Shown piece after piece: positions 1 through 7,114 of a stretch of DNA of 18,376 nt. The stretch covers positions 1 through 18,376 of the forward strand of contig USDI01000024.1 of assembly GCA_900553305.1 (NCBI GenBank). The letters are read 5' to 3'. This DNA is from an uncultured Lachnospiraceae bacterium. Lineage in GTDB: Bacteria; Bacillota; Clostridia; Lachnospirales; Lachnospiraceae. A program made the translations under genes and the position numbers. Positions within the stretch are counted from its first letter, which is position 1; every line of letters starts with the position of its first letter. A model generated the notes under the pieces. That model worked only from the letters and a program-made list of their open reading frames with translations. It searched no databases and had not been told where the DNA came from.

Positions 1-74
1 AGCATCAGAGAGCTCTTACTGTAGCAATCAAGAGAGCACGTCACGTAGCACTGATGCCTTACGTTCAGGATTAA
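1..74 (+). CDS. rpsR: 30S ribosomal protein S18, C-terminal end (partial)
   Basis: Reading from base 3, the frame gives HQRALTVAIKRARHVALMPY followed by VQD and a TAA stop at 72-74. This is the conserved C-terminus of ribosomal protein S18, which binds 16S rRNA next to S6 on the small-subunit platform. Only about 23 residues are inside the window and the start lies upstream. In Firmicutes rpsR is normally the last gene of the rpsF-ssb-rpsR operon, which fits the strong terminator directly downstream. The fragment is short, but the RALTVAIKRARH-ALMPY motif is distinctive. Confidence 0.93.
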   Translation, partial: HQRALTVAIKRARHVALMPYVQD

Positions 75-98
75 TTTCAGTCTGAGTTTAAAGGGATG

Positions 99-143
99 AA
101 AGCCTTTACTTACTGTACATGCAGTAGGTAGAGGCTTTATTAT
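99..143 (+). terminator. Intrinsic terminator of the rpsR operon
   Basis: Arms 99-115 and 122-138 form a 17-bp stem (two G-U pairs) around a 6-nt loop TACATG, starting 25 bases after the rpsR stop. The tail TTTATTAT is only moderately T-rich, but the stem is long and the place is right for the end of the operon. Confidence 0.85.
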
Positions 144-153
144 GTAAAAATCC

Positions 154-200
154 AATAGTCAAAATTGTGTTAAAATAGTCAAAAATAATGAAAAATAATG
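154..200 (+). repeat. Two short direct repeats in the upstream region of the MATE gene
   Basis: AATAGTCAAAA occurs at 154-164 and again at 174-184, exactly 20 bp apart, about two helical turns. Immediately after, AAAAATAATG is perfectly duplicated in tandem at 181-190 and 191-200. The tract is very AT-rich and lies 35-80 bases upstream of the MATE start. Same-face spacing suggests a possible regulator binding site near the promoter, but no convincing -35/-10 pair could be placed, so a role is inference. Confidence 0.5.
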
Positions 201-235
201 TTAAATAAGCATAGCGTGGAAATAAAGAAAGCAGA

Positions 236-1591
236 GTGAATAAACAAATGAACGAGAAACAGGATTTCACAACAGGAAGTATTCCTAAGAAAATGATCGG
301 ATTCATGCTGCCGGTGCTGGGGGCATTGATTTTACAGGCAATGTATGGTGCGGTCGATCTGATGATTGTCGGAAGATTTGGAACGACAGAGGGAATATCG
401 GGAGTTACGACCGGGAGCAGCATTATGAATCTGGTGACCTTTACGGTAAGCTCCCTCACAACAGGTGTTACCGTAATCATGGGACAATATCTGGGAGAAA
501 AACGACCTGAGAGACTGGGAGGACTGGTAGGAGGAGCAACGTGCTTCTTTTTTATTATTTCACTGGTTCTGACGGCTGTATTGCTGATTTTTGCAAGGCC
601 GATTGCAATATTGATGCAGGCGCCGGAATCGGCTCTTGATCTTACGGTAACCTATATCCGGATCTGTGGAGCCGGTTATGTATTTATTGTATTTTATAAT
701 TTTATCAGCAGTATTTTCCGTGGACTCGGTGATTCAAGGATGCCTCTTTTATTTGTGGCAATTGCCTGTGTTGTTAATATTATCGGGGATCTTGTACTGG
801 TTGCAGGATTCCATATGAATGTTGCGGGAGCGGCCATTGCAACGGTACTGGCACAGGCAGTCAGTGTGGTGCTTTCCATTGTCATTATTTTCCGGAAGAA
901 TTTAGGCTTTACATTACAAAAAGCGGATTTCCGGCTTTCCGGTGAAGTGTTTCATTTCCTCGTAGTAGGTGCACCGTTAGCTTTGCAGGAGTTTCTTACG
1001 AACCTTACCTTCCTTGCGTTATGTGCCTTTATCAATCGGCTGGGACTGGACGCATCCTCCGGATATGGAGTGGCACAGAAGATACAGTCCTTCGTCATGT
1101 TGATTCCTTCTTCCATTATGCAGTCCATGGCAGCGATTGTTTCACAGAATGTCGGGGCAGGCAAAGAAAAAAGAGCCGATCAGGCGATGCGTTGTGGAAT
1201 TTTGTTTGGTGCGGCAGTCGGTGTTGTCATTGCCTATGTGGCATTCTTCCATGGTGATGCACTGGCAGGGCTTTTTACCGAAGATGCAGCTGTTGTGAAG
1301 AGGGCGTTTGAATTCTTAAGAGGATTTGCACCGGAAGCCATTGTCACAAGCATTCTGTTCAGTTACATGGGATATTTCAATGGACATTCGAAATCCTTAT
1401 TTGTTATGATTCAGGGACTTGCACAGTCGTTTCTCGTAAGACTTCCGATGTCATATCTGATGAGTATCCGCCCGGATGCCTCTTTGTTTGGAGTGGGACT
1501 GGCAGCACCGTCGGCAACCGTGTTCGGAATTATTCTGTGCACAATTTATTATGTACATATGAAAAGACAAATGAAAGAAAATGTTGATTGA
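236..1591 (+). CDS. MATE family multidrug/toxin efflux transporter
   Basis: This 451-residue, strongly hydrophobic protein has the length and pattern of the MATE family (12 membrane helices in two MatE halves, roughly residues 17-180 and 240-400). Typical family segments are MLPVLGALILQAMYGAVDLM near the N-terminus and a GLGDSRMPL-like stretch after helix 4. MATE proteins export cationic drugs and toxins, usually driven by Na+ or H+. Substrate cannot be read from the sequence. The chosen start is GTG at 236; an in-frame ATG at 248 would remove four residues, and neither has a strong Shine-Dalgarno site. The stop overlaps the -35 element of the next promoter, and the gene is a single unit between two terminators. 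Confidence 0.94.
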   Translation: MNKQMNEKQDFTTGSIPKKMIGFMLPVLGALILQAMYGAVDLMIVGRFGTTEGISGVTTGSSIMNLVTFTVSSLTTGVTVIMGQYLGEKRPERLGGLVGGATCFFFIISLVLTAVLLIFARPIAILMQAPESALDLTVTYIRICGAGYVFIVFYNFISSIFRGLGDSRMPLLFVAIACVVNIIGDLVLVAGFHMNVAGAAIATVLAQAVSVVLSIVIIFRKNLGFTLQKADFRLSGEVFHFLVVGAPLALQEFLTNLTFLALCAFINRLGLDASSGYGVAQKIQSFVMLIPSSIMQSMAAIVSQNVGAGKEKRADQAMRCGILFGAAVGVVIAYVAFFHGDALAGLFTEDAAVVKRAFEFLRGFAPEAIVTSILFSYMGYFNGHSKSLFVMIQGLAQSFLVRLPMSYLMSIRPDASLFGVGLAAPSATVFGIILCTIYYVHMKRQMKENVD

Positions 1592-1618
1592 ATAAAACCT
1601 TCTGATTTCCACATACTA
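1589..1618 (+). promoter_or_regulatory. Perfect-consensus sigma-G (forespore) promoter for spoVT
   Basis: TGAATA at 1589-1594, a 17-bp spacer, then CATACTA at 1612-1618. These match the published Bacillus sigma-G consensus (TGAATA, 17-18, CATACTA) at every position. Bacillus spoVT is known to be transcribed by sigma-G, so site and gene agree. The -35 overlaps the stop codon of the MATE gene. The expected transcription start, about 6-8 bases after the -10, lies near 1625. Confidence 0.88.
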
Positions 1619-1655
1619 CCCATACAGTATTTATATGGAAATCAGGAGGTTTTTT
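1594..1655 (+). terminator. Intrinsic terminator of the MATE gene that also contains the spoVT ribosome binding site
   Basis: Arms 1594-1611 and 1636-1653 pair over 18 bp with one G-U pair, around a 24-nt loop. The right arm ends in TTTTTT (1650-1655), a classical terminator tail. The same right arm carries AGGAGG (1644-1649), the Shine-Dalgarno of spoVT, 9 bases before its ATG. Read-through RNA from the MATE gene would therefore terminate or hide the spoVT RBS. Confidence 0.85.
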
Positions 1656-1658
1656 GAT

Positions 1659-2204
1659 ATGAGAGCAACGGGAATTGTGAGGAGGATTGATGATCTGGGC
1701 AGGATTGTCATTCCGAAGGAATTAAGAAGAACACTTCGTATCCGCGAAAGTGATCCGATAGAAATTTTCTCTGGAAGAGAGGGAGAAATTATTCTGAAAA
1801 AATACTCTCCGATGGGGGAGATCAGTGTGTTTGCCAAACAATATGCAGAAAGTCTGGCACAGGTATCGGGAAGAGCAGCATTGATTACAGATCGCGATCA
1901 GTTCATTGCGGTTGCAGGCGGATTCCGGACATTTTTAGGAAAATCGATCAGCAAGGAGCTGGAGATTAAACTGGAAAACAGGGAGACGCTGATGGCAATG
2001 GCAGATGATAAAAAATTTATTCCGGTGGTGAAGGATAATACGGATGATTATGCGGAAGAGGCAATATGCCCGATTATCTGTGAAGGAGATGTGATCGGAG
2101 GGGTGATTTTGCTTAGTACAGCAGATAAGGAGAAAATGGGGGAAGTTGAGCTGAAGCTGATCCAGTCGGCAGCCGGATTTTTAGGACGACAGATGGAACA
2201 GTGA
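1659..2204 (+). CDS. spoVT: Stage V sporulation protein T (AbrB-type forespore regulator)
   Basis: The 181-residue product begins MRATGIVRRIDDLGRIVIPK, almost identical to Bacillus SpoVT. It has an N-terminal SpoVT/AbrB swapped-hairpin DNA-binding domain (about 1-50, with the LRIRESDPIEIF strand) and a C-terminal GAF-like domain (about 55-180) ending GFLGRQMEQ, as in the family (178 residues in Bacillus). SpoVT is a tetrameric DNA-binding protein that tunes sigma-G genes in the forespore. The start ATG at 1659 was chosen over an in-frame ATG at 1635 because AGGAGG sits 9 bases upstream of 1659 and homologues start at M(K/R)ATG. Transcription is probably from the sigma-G promoter at 1589-1618. 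No terminator is visible before the next gene. Confidence 0.95.
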   Translation: MRATGIVRRIDDLGRIVIPKELRRTLRIRESDPIEIFSGREGEIILKKYSPMGEISVFAKQYAESLAQVSGRAALITDRDQFIAVAGGFRTFLGKSISKELEIKLENRETLMAMADDKKFIPVVKDNTDDYAEEAICPIICEGDVIGGVILLSTADKEKMGEVELKLIQSAAGFLGRQMEQ

Positions 2205-2206
2205 TT

Positions 2207-2234
2207 TTTACGCGGACTTTACGTTAACTTTACA
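2207..2234 (+). promoter_or_regulatory. Three phased TTTAC(G/A) repeats, PhoP-box-like
   Basis: TTTACG at 2207-2212, TTTACG at 2218-2223 and TTTACA at 2229-2234 repeat with exact 11-bp periodicity. This is the arrangement of PhoP binding sites in Firmicutes (TT(A/C/T)ACA-like hexamers separated by about 5 bp). The gene behind it transports phosphate, so control by a PhoPR phosphate-starvation system is a reasonable inference. More degenerate copies (CTTGC at 2242, TTTGC at 2252) follow. Confidence 0.6.
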
Positions 2235-2242
2235 AAAACCTC

Positions 2243-2272
2243 TTGCAAGACTTTGCATTTGTCCTGTATTCT
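2243..2272 (+). promoter_or_regulatory. Candidate sigma-A promoter of the Na/Pi cotransporter gene
   Basis: TTGCAA at 2243-2248 and TATTCT at 2267-2272 are separated by 18 bp. The start would be near 2279, 49 bases before the ATG, with the phased TTTAC repeats just upstream of the -35 as expected for an activator. The -10 is imperfect. Confidence 0.45.
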
Positions 2273-2327
2273 AAAATAGTGAAGTATTTTTGGACTGATT
2301 GTAAAATCCTGATGTGAGGTATGTAAA

Positions 2328-4079
2328 ATGGACTTGTTTGATGTGTTAACGTTAATTGGTGGATTGTGTCTGTTCCTTTTTGGTATGAATGTGATGGGGG
2401 AGGCCCTGGAGAGCAGAGCGGGAAATAAGCTTCGCACCCTGCTTTCGAAAATGACGACCGGAAAATTTGCCGGATTCCTCACAGGACTTGGAGTGACGGC
2501 AATTATCCAAAGCTCATCGGCAACGACGGTTATGGTAGTCGGATTTGTAAACTCCGGTCTGATGAATTTACGACAGGCGATTCATGTCATTATGGGTGCT
2601 AACGTTGGAACGACGATAACGGGATGGCTGCTGTCGCTTGGTGGAATCAGTGGTGATAATTTCTGGGTGCGTCTCATGAAGCCATCCTCCTTTACTCCGG
2701 TGCTTGCATTGGTGGGAATTATTCTGTATATGTTTACAGGGTCTTCGAAGAAGAAGGATACCGGAGCAATTTTTCTGGGCTTTGCCACATTGATGTTCGG
2801 AATGGAAGCCATGTCCGGGGCAGTATCCGGACTTTCAGAGGTGCCGGCCTTCCGTGAACTGTTTATTATGTTCACGAATCCGATTCTGGGACTTCTGGCA
2901 GGAACACTGCTCACCTGTATCATCCAGTCGAGCTCTGCCTCTGTCGGAATTCTGCAGGCATTAAGTATGACCGGACAGATTACCTTTGGGGCAGCTATAC
3001 CGATCGTTATGGGTGACGCGATCGGAACCTGTATTACTGCAATGCTTTCAAGTATCGGAACGAAGAGAGACGCGAAGCGTGCAGCAGTAGCACACCTGAC
3101 CTTAAATATCGGGGGTGCACTGGTATGGCTTATCATATACTGTGTGATCAGATCCGTCTTTGCGCCGCCGATTCTGACAGCGGTAGCAACACCGCTTGGC
3201 ATTGCCATTGTGAACACATTATTTAAGGTTCTTAATGTTATATTATTTATGCCGCTCACCGGTTTATTGGAGAAGGTGGTTTGCATTCTTGTACCGGGAA
3301 CAACGGGAGCAGAGAAGGACACTGAGCTGGACGAGCGTCTTCTTGCAACACCGACACTTGCCCTTCAGCAATGTCATACCATTGCCGTTGATATGGCAAT
3401 GGATGCGGTGTCTTCTTTAAAGGAAGCATTGCGGAGCTTTGACCACTATACACCGCAGCTGGAGGAAAGCATCCGGAACAAGGAAGACATTACCGATCAT
3501 TATGAAGATATTTTGGGCTCTTATCTGATTAAATTAAGTTCACAGAAAATCAGCAGCGAAGACGGTGAAGAGGTCACCATGCTGATGAAAATGATTGGAG
3601 ACTTTGAACGGATTGCAGATCATGCAGTAAACATTCTGGAGGCCTCCGCAGAAATGAGGGACAAAGAGCTTATCTTTTCGAACAGCGCCAAGGAGGATCT
3701 CAAAGTGATCTCGGCTGCTGTGGAAGAAATTTTGGATCTGTCATATGAGGCTTTTGCCGAAAACAATATTGAAAGTGCAGTTAATGTGGAACCCCTGGAG
3801 CAGGTAATCGATGCCCTGAAGGAGGAGATGCGTACCCGTCACATTCTGCGTATGCAGCAGGGGAATTGTAATGTCATTGCGGGCTTCGTCTGGTCAGATC
3901 TCCTGACCTGCCTTGAGAGAACAGCGGATCACTGTTCCAATATTGCAGGCTGTGTGATTGATGTCGCGCACCATGAGCTTCACCTGCATGAGACCTTACA
4001 GGCGGTTCATGAGGACAGCAAGGAGTTTCAGAATAAATTTGCCATGTATAGCAAGAAATATGCTGTGCAGGAATTATAA
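2328..4079 (+). CDS. Na+/phosphate cotransporter (NptA/PNaS type) with PhoU-like C-terminal domain
   Basis: This 583-residue protein has two PNaS repeats in the membrane part, each with the signature QSSS motif: QSSSATT at 61-67 and QSSSASVG at 200-207, followed by GANVGTT (90-96) and GDAIGTC (229-235). Residues from about 345 to the end are soluble, helical and PhoU-like, with two E/D-R-x-A-D-H motifs (DFERIADHA 425-433; LERTADHCSN 529-538) that in PhoU proteins bind metal. The family imports inorganic phosphate with Na+ at the membrane; the PhoU part is thought to regulate this. The start ATG has TGAGGT 7 bases upstream. The gene appears monocistronic, between a PhoP-box-like promoter region and a strong terminator. 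Neither half is truncated. Confidence 0.94.
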   Translation: MDLFDVLTLIGGLCLFLFGMNVMGEALESRAGNKLRTLLSKMTTGKFAGFLTGLGVTAIIQSSSATTVMVVGFVNSGLMNLRQAIHVIMGANVGTTITGWLLSLGGISGDNFWVRLMKPSSFTPVLALVGIILYMFTGSSKKKDTGAIFLGFATLMFGMEAMSGAVSGLSEVPAFRELFIMFTNPILGLLAGTLLTCIIQSSSASVGILQALSMTGQITFGAAIPIVMGDAIGTCITAMLSSIGTKRDAKRAAVAHLTLNIGGALVWLIIYCVIRSVFAPPILTAVATPLGIAIVNTLFKVLNVILFMPLTGLLEKVVCILVPGTTGAEKDTELDERLLATPTLALQQCHTIAVDMAMDAVSSLKEALRSFDHYTPQLEESIRNKEDITDHYEDILGSYLIKLSSQKISSEDGEEVTMLMKMIGDFERIADHAVNILEASAEMRDKELIFSNSAKEDLKVISAAVEEILDLSYEAFAENNIESAVNVEPLEQVIDALKEEMRTRHILRMQQGNCNVIAGFVWSDLLTCLERTADHCSNIAGCVIDVAHHELHLHETLQAVHEDSKEFQNKFAMYSKKYAVQEL

Positions 4080-4125
4080 TAAAAAGAGCTTTAAAATAGA
4101 AAATCACATACACGGTAACATAGGT

Positions 4126-4173
4126 CCACATATTATAAATTACAAGTTTTATAATATGTGGGCTTTATTTTTT
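4126..4173 (+). terminator. Intrinsic terminator of the Na/Pi cotransporter gene
   Basis: A perfect 14-bp stem (4126-4139 with 4148-4161) and an 8-nt loop are followed by GCTTTATTTTTT. It starts 46 bases after the stop codon. The stem lower half is GC-containing and the T-tract is good. Confidence 0.93.
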
Positions 4174-4197
4174 AGAATTTATGTGAGACAATATGAT
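4171..4197 (+). promoter_or_regulatory. Candidate promoter of the ABC importer operon
   Basis: TATGAT at 4192-4197 is a good -10. A weak -35 (TTTAGA at 4171-4176, 15-bp spacer, or TTTTTA at 4169-4174, 17-bp spacer) overlaps the T-tract of the preceding terminator. The start would fall at about 4203-4205, exactly where the first stem of the leader structure begins, which supports the call despite the poor -35. Confidence 0.4.
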
Positions 4198-4203
4198 GCA
4201 ACA

Positions 4204-4376
4204 GTACAGCCATGCAGATATGACTGGATAACAAGTTCGTGGGAGCTTGCTCACAAAGAACTTGTTATTCAGGCATATCTATAGGGCAGACGCCCGACAT
4301 GAAATAAGTTGTCGGAAAGAATCGATCGATATGCCAATAGGTAGAAGCCGACAACTTATGAATGGCATGGCTGTAT
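4204..4376 (+). promoter_or_regulatory. Structured leader RNA of unknown class (riboswitch-like) before the ABC importer
   Basis: A closing stem P1 (4205-4215 with 4365-4375, 11 perfect pairs plus a wobble) encloses three further stems. P2 is 4216-4238 with 4258-4280, 23 pairs with one mismatch and one wobble, and abuts P1. P3 is GGGC/GCCC at 4284-4295. P4 is 4304-4315 with 4348-4359, 12 perfect pairs, with a 32-nt loop. The folded domain ends 9 bases before the GGAGG ribosome site of the binding-protein gene. No U-tract follows, so if regulatory it would act on translation or processing. It does not match a riboswitch class I know. Alternative: a small palindromic mobile element, since the ends read TA-CAGCCATGC and GCATGGCTG-TA. 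Confidence 0.6.
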
Positions 4377-4396
4377 AAGATATTTGGAGGAATATT

Positions 4397-6025
4397 ATGA
4401 GAAATTTTTTGAAAAAGGGATTTACTTTCCTATTTAGTACATTACTCATCGTTTCCCTTATAGGGTGCGGCAACAACGCAGATGGAGCAGGGAGCACGGC
4501 AGGCGGAAGTGGTTCTGCTAACATTGTGAATATCGGAGTTACCGGTTCCCTGGTGAGTTTCAATCCGTTTGTTATGGATATGTCGGAGATGAATCATTAC
4601 AGCAGTGGACTGATGTTTCTGCCTCTGGTGGAGCTGGATCAGAATCTGAACTTCGTGCCGATGCTGGCAGATTCCATTACGACAGAGGATAACCTGACTT
4701 TTACGGTGCATATTGATGATGCAGCCACCTGGTCTGATGGAACACCGGTTACGGCGGCTGATGTGGAATATACCGTGCGGCGTCTGTGCAGCCCGGTGGT
4801 TGCCAATCCGTATATGATGTATTACGTGTTTGAAGGTGTCGATGACGAAACCGGATTTGTGGAAGAAAATGCAGACAGCATTGCAGGAATCAGGATTGTG
4901 GATGACAAGACCGTCACTTTTACGGTAAAGTCTCCGATGTCGCTGATCAGCTTTGAAAACGGATATGCCAGATATATGCACATCATGCCAAAGCATGTGA
5001 TTGAGAAATTCAGTGAAGCAGAGCTTACGACGAATGAATGGTTTTCCCATCCGGATGTAGTGAGCGGACCTTATATGGTAACGGACTTTGATCCGGAGCA
5101 TTATGTTTCCTATACGGCGAACACCAACTATTTTAAGGGTGCACCGAAAATTGAAAAGCTGAATTTTAAGATTGTAGAGGGAAGTCAGATTCTCGCAGGA
5201 CTAAAATCCGGCGAAATCGATGTGACGCATCCGACCATGAGCAATATTCCGGAAACGGACTATGACAGCATGGAAGCACTTTCGAATGTAACGGTTAGCT
5301 ATGCAAAGCCGGTCACACATCAGTCGGTATTTATCCAGACCGCGAATGTGACAGACAAAAGAGTCCGCGAAGCGCTGCTTTGCGGCATTGACCGGGAGAA
5401 AATCCTGAATGACTTAATGAAGGGACACGGGGAAATTGTCGATGGATTTGTATCCTCCGTAAGTCCTTATTATGACAGCAGTATCGTTCCGACCAAGTAC
5501 GATCCGAAAAAAGCAAAGTCACTTTTACAGGAAGCAGGCTGGGATGGCAGTCAGGTATTGCGGTTTTACATCAATTCCAGTGATACGACATTTGCCAATG
5601 TGGCAGCGATTATGGTTGCACAGTGGGCAGAAATCGGTATTCAGGTGGAGATTAAGACCGTTGATTTTGCAACGCTGATGAGCACGGCCGGTTCTACCGA
5701 TTATGATCTGCTGGCTGTTCAGTATACCTATCCACCTGCGGATTACAGCCTGGATCTGGTTTATCTTTTGGCAGGAGAGGGAAGCTGGACCGGATATTAT
5801 GATGAAGAAGTGGCAGCAGCCCTTGATGGAGTAACGACCTCCTCGGATACGCAGGAGCTGACCGGTTACTACCGGATCATTGATGAAAAGATGCAGGAGG
5901 ACGTACCTTATTTCTCGGCTTATGTAATCGGGGCACAGAGTGTCACCGCCAATCGTCTTACAGGTGTGGAACAGGGCGTGTACGGTTTCTTCATCAACGT
6001 ACAGAATTGGGAAATTGTACAGTAA
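4397..6025 (+). CDS. ABC transporter substrate-binding lipoprotein, family 5 (peptide/nickel type)
   Basis: The 542-residue protein starts with a lipoprotein signal peptide: basic MRNFLKK, a hydrophobic core, then lipobox LIGC with Cys24 as the lipidated residue, and a Gly/Ser/Ala-rich linker to about residue 40. The rest is a family 5 solute-binding domain (SBP_bac_5), with the characteristic WSDGTPVTAADVEYTVRR at 112-129 and, later, VREALLCGIDREKIL. It would sit on the outer face of the membrane and deliver substrate to the importer encoded next. Family members bind di/oligopeptides, nickel complexes, or other small solutes; the substrate cannot be told here. GGAGG lies 6 bases before the ATG. 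It is the first gene of the five-gene operon, 37 bases before the first ATPase gene. Confidence 0.94.
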   Translation: MRNFLKKGFTFLFSTLLIVSLIGCGNNADGAGSTAGGSGSANIVNIGVTGSLVSFNPFVMDMSEMNHYSSGLMFLPLVELDQNLNFVPMLADSITTEDNLTFTVHIDDAATWSDGTPVTAADVEYTVRRLCSPVVANPYMMYYVFEGVDDETGFVEENADSIAGIRIVDDKTVTFTVKSPMSLISFENGYARYMHIMPKHVIEKFSEAELTTNEWFSHPDVVSGPYMVTDFDPEHYVSYTANTNYFKGAPKIEKLNFKIVEGSQILAGLKSGEIDVTHPTMSNIPETDYDSMEALSNVTVSYAKPVTHQSVFIQTANVTDKRVREALLCGIDREKILNDLMKGHGEIVDGFVSSVSPYYDSSIVPTKYDPKKAKSLLQEAGWDGSQVLRFYINSSDTTFANVAAIMVAQWAEIGIQVEIKTVDFATLMSTAGSTDYDLLAVQYTYPPADYSLDLVYLLAGEGSWTGYYDEEVAAALDGVTTSSDTQELTGYYRIIDEKMQEDVPYFSAYVIGAQSVTANRLTGVEQGVYGFFINVQNWEIVQ

Positions 6026-6061
6026 TCCCATGGAGTTATAAATACAGGTATGGAGCGGAGA

Positions 6062-7021
6062 ATGTCACACTTACTTACGATATCGGATCTGACAATTGCA
6101 TTTACCGGGGACACCGGTACTCATGAGGTGACAGACCATCTTTCCCTTACACTGGATGAGGGAGAGGTTGTCTGTCTGGTTGGCGAATCCGGATGTGGGA
6201 AAAGTGTGACATCACTGTCACTTTTAGGCCTGCTTGGGCCGGGAGGAAAGGTGACAGAGGGAAGCATCCGTTATGAGGATCAGGAGCTTCTTACGCTTTC
6301 AGAAAAGGAACTGGATCAGATCCGCGGGAAAGAAATCAGCATGATTTTTCAGGATCCGATGAGCTCCTTAAATCCGACCTTTACCATCGGGTATCAGATC
6401 ATGGAGGGACTTCGGATTCATCTGGGATTAAAGAAAAAGGAAGCATGGGCGCGTGCCGTAGAGCTTCTTACCAAGGTTGGAATGAAGGAGCCGGAACAGG
6501 TCATGAAGAGTTATCCGCACACATTGTCCGGTGGAATGCGTCAGAGGGCGATTATTGCCATGGCGCTTGCCTGTAATCCGAAGCTTCTGATTGCAGATGA
6601 GCCGACAACGGCACTGGATGTATCGGTGCAGGCACAGATCATGGAGCTTCTGAAGAAATTACAGAAGGAATCCCGGATGGCAGTGCTTCTGATTACGCAT
6701 GATATGGGAGTGGTGTCCCATATGGCAGACCGTGTGCTTGTGATGTATGCCGGACAGATTGTGGAAGAGGCGGAAGCAGAAGAATTGTTCCGCAATCCTG
6801 CTCATCCTTACACCCGGGCGCTTCTTTCTGCCATTCCGACAACCAGAGACAGCGAGGATCGTAAATTGTCCTCCATTCCCGGTATGGTTCCGGAAAATTA
6901 TGATACCATTTCAGGATGCCGGTTTGCAGACCGGTGTCCTTTTGTACGACAGGAGTGTCATCAGAAGGTTGACCTGAGGGAGATTTCCGGGGGGCATGCC
7001 ATGAGATGTATCTTACAGTGA
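6062..7021 (+). CDS. Oligopeptide/dipeptide-type ABC transporter ATPase (OppD/DppD-like)
   Basis: The product (319 residues from ATG 6062) has all ABC ATPase motifs: Walker A GESGCGKS at 41-48, Q-loop FQDP at 96-99, signature LSGGMRQR at 155-162, Walker B LLIADEP at 175-181, and switch His213 in THDMG. The C-terminal extension CRFADRCPF...C...C is the cysteine-containing oligopeptide-transporter C-terminal motif typical of OppD/DppD. It energises import together with the next ATPase. ATG 6062 is preferred because TGGAG lies 6 bases upstream and the protein then starts MSHLLTISDL like homologues; an in-frame ATG at 6050 would add four residues. It follows the binding-protein gene in the same operon. 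Confidence 0.94.
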   Translation: MSHLLTISDLTIAFTGDTGTHEVTDHLSLTLDEGEVVCLVGESGCGKSVTSLSLLGLLGPGGKVTEGSIRYEDQELLTLSEKELDQIRGKEISMIFQDPMSSLNPTFTIGYQIMEGLRIHLGLKKKEAWARAVELLTKVGMKEPEQVMKSYPHTLSGGMRQRAIIAMALACNPKLLIADEPTTALDVSVQAQIMELLKKLQKESRMAVLLITHDMGVVSHMADRVLVMYAGQIVEEAEAEELFRNPAHPYTRALLSAIPTTRDSEDRKLSSIPGMVPENYDTISGCRFADRCPFVRQECHQKVDLREISGGHAMRCILQ

Positions 7022-7114
7022 TGATTGTATTGCAAAGATCAGTTCAACAGACAATGCAGCAGGTCATTTCAAATGAATATTGTGAAGGAATTGATAAGAG
7101 AGAAGAGGAAAAAC

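Noticed and set aside
4080..4284. Short open frame 3958-4284 continuing past the Na/Pi gene on the + strand
   Set aside because: It is out of frame over the transporter 3' end, runs through the terminator and leader stems, and has no ribosome site.
4204..4376. Retron or group II intron-type RNA
   Set aside because: Ends pair as in a retron RNA, but there is no reverse transcriptase gene nearby and no domain V-like hairpin.
4204..4376. Cobalamin, c-di-GMP, lysine, ykkC or other common riboswitch classes
   Set aside because: The sequence signatures of these classes as I remember them were not found; a covariance search is needed to be certain.
7025..7114. TTG or ATG starts (7025, 7073) of the OppF-like gene
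   Set aside because: They add a segment that does not resemble OppF; GTG 7115 has a good ribosome site. ATG 7073 cannot be excluded fully.
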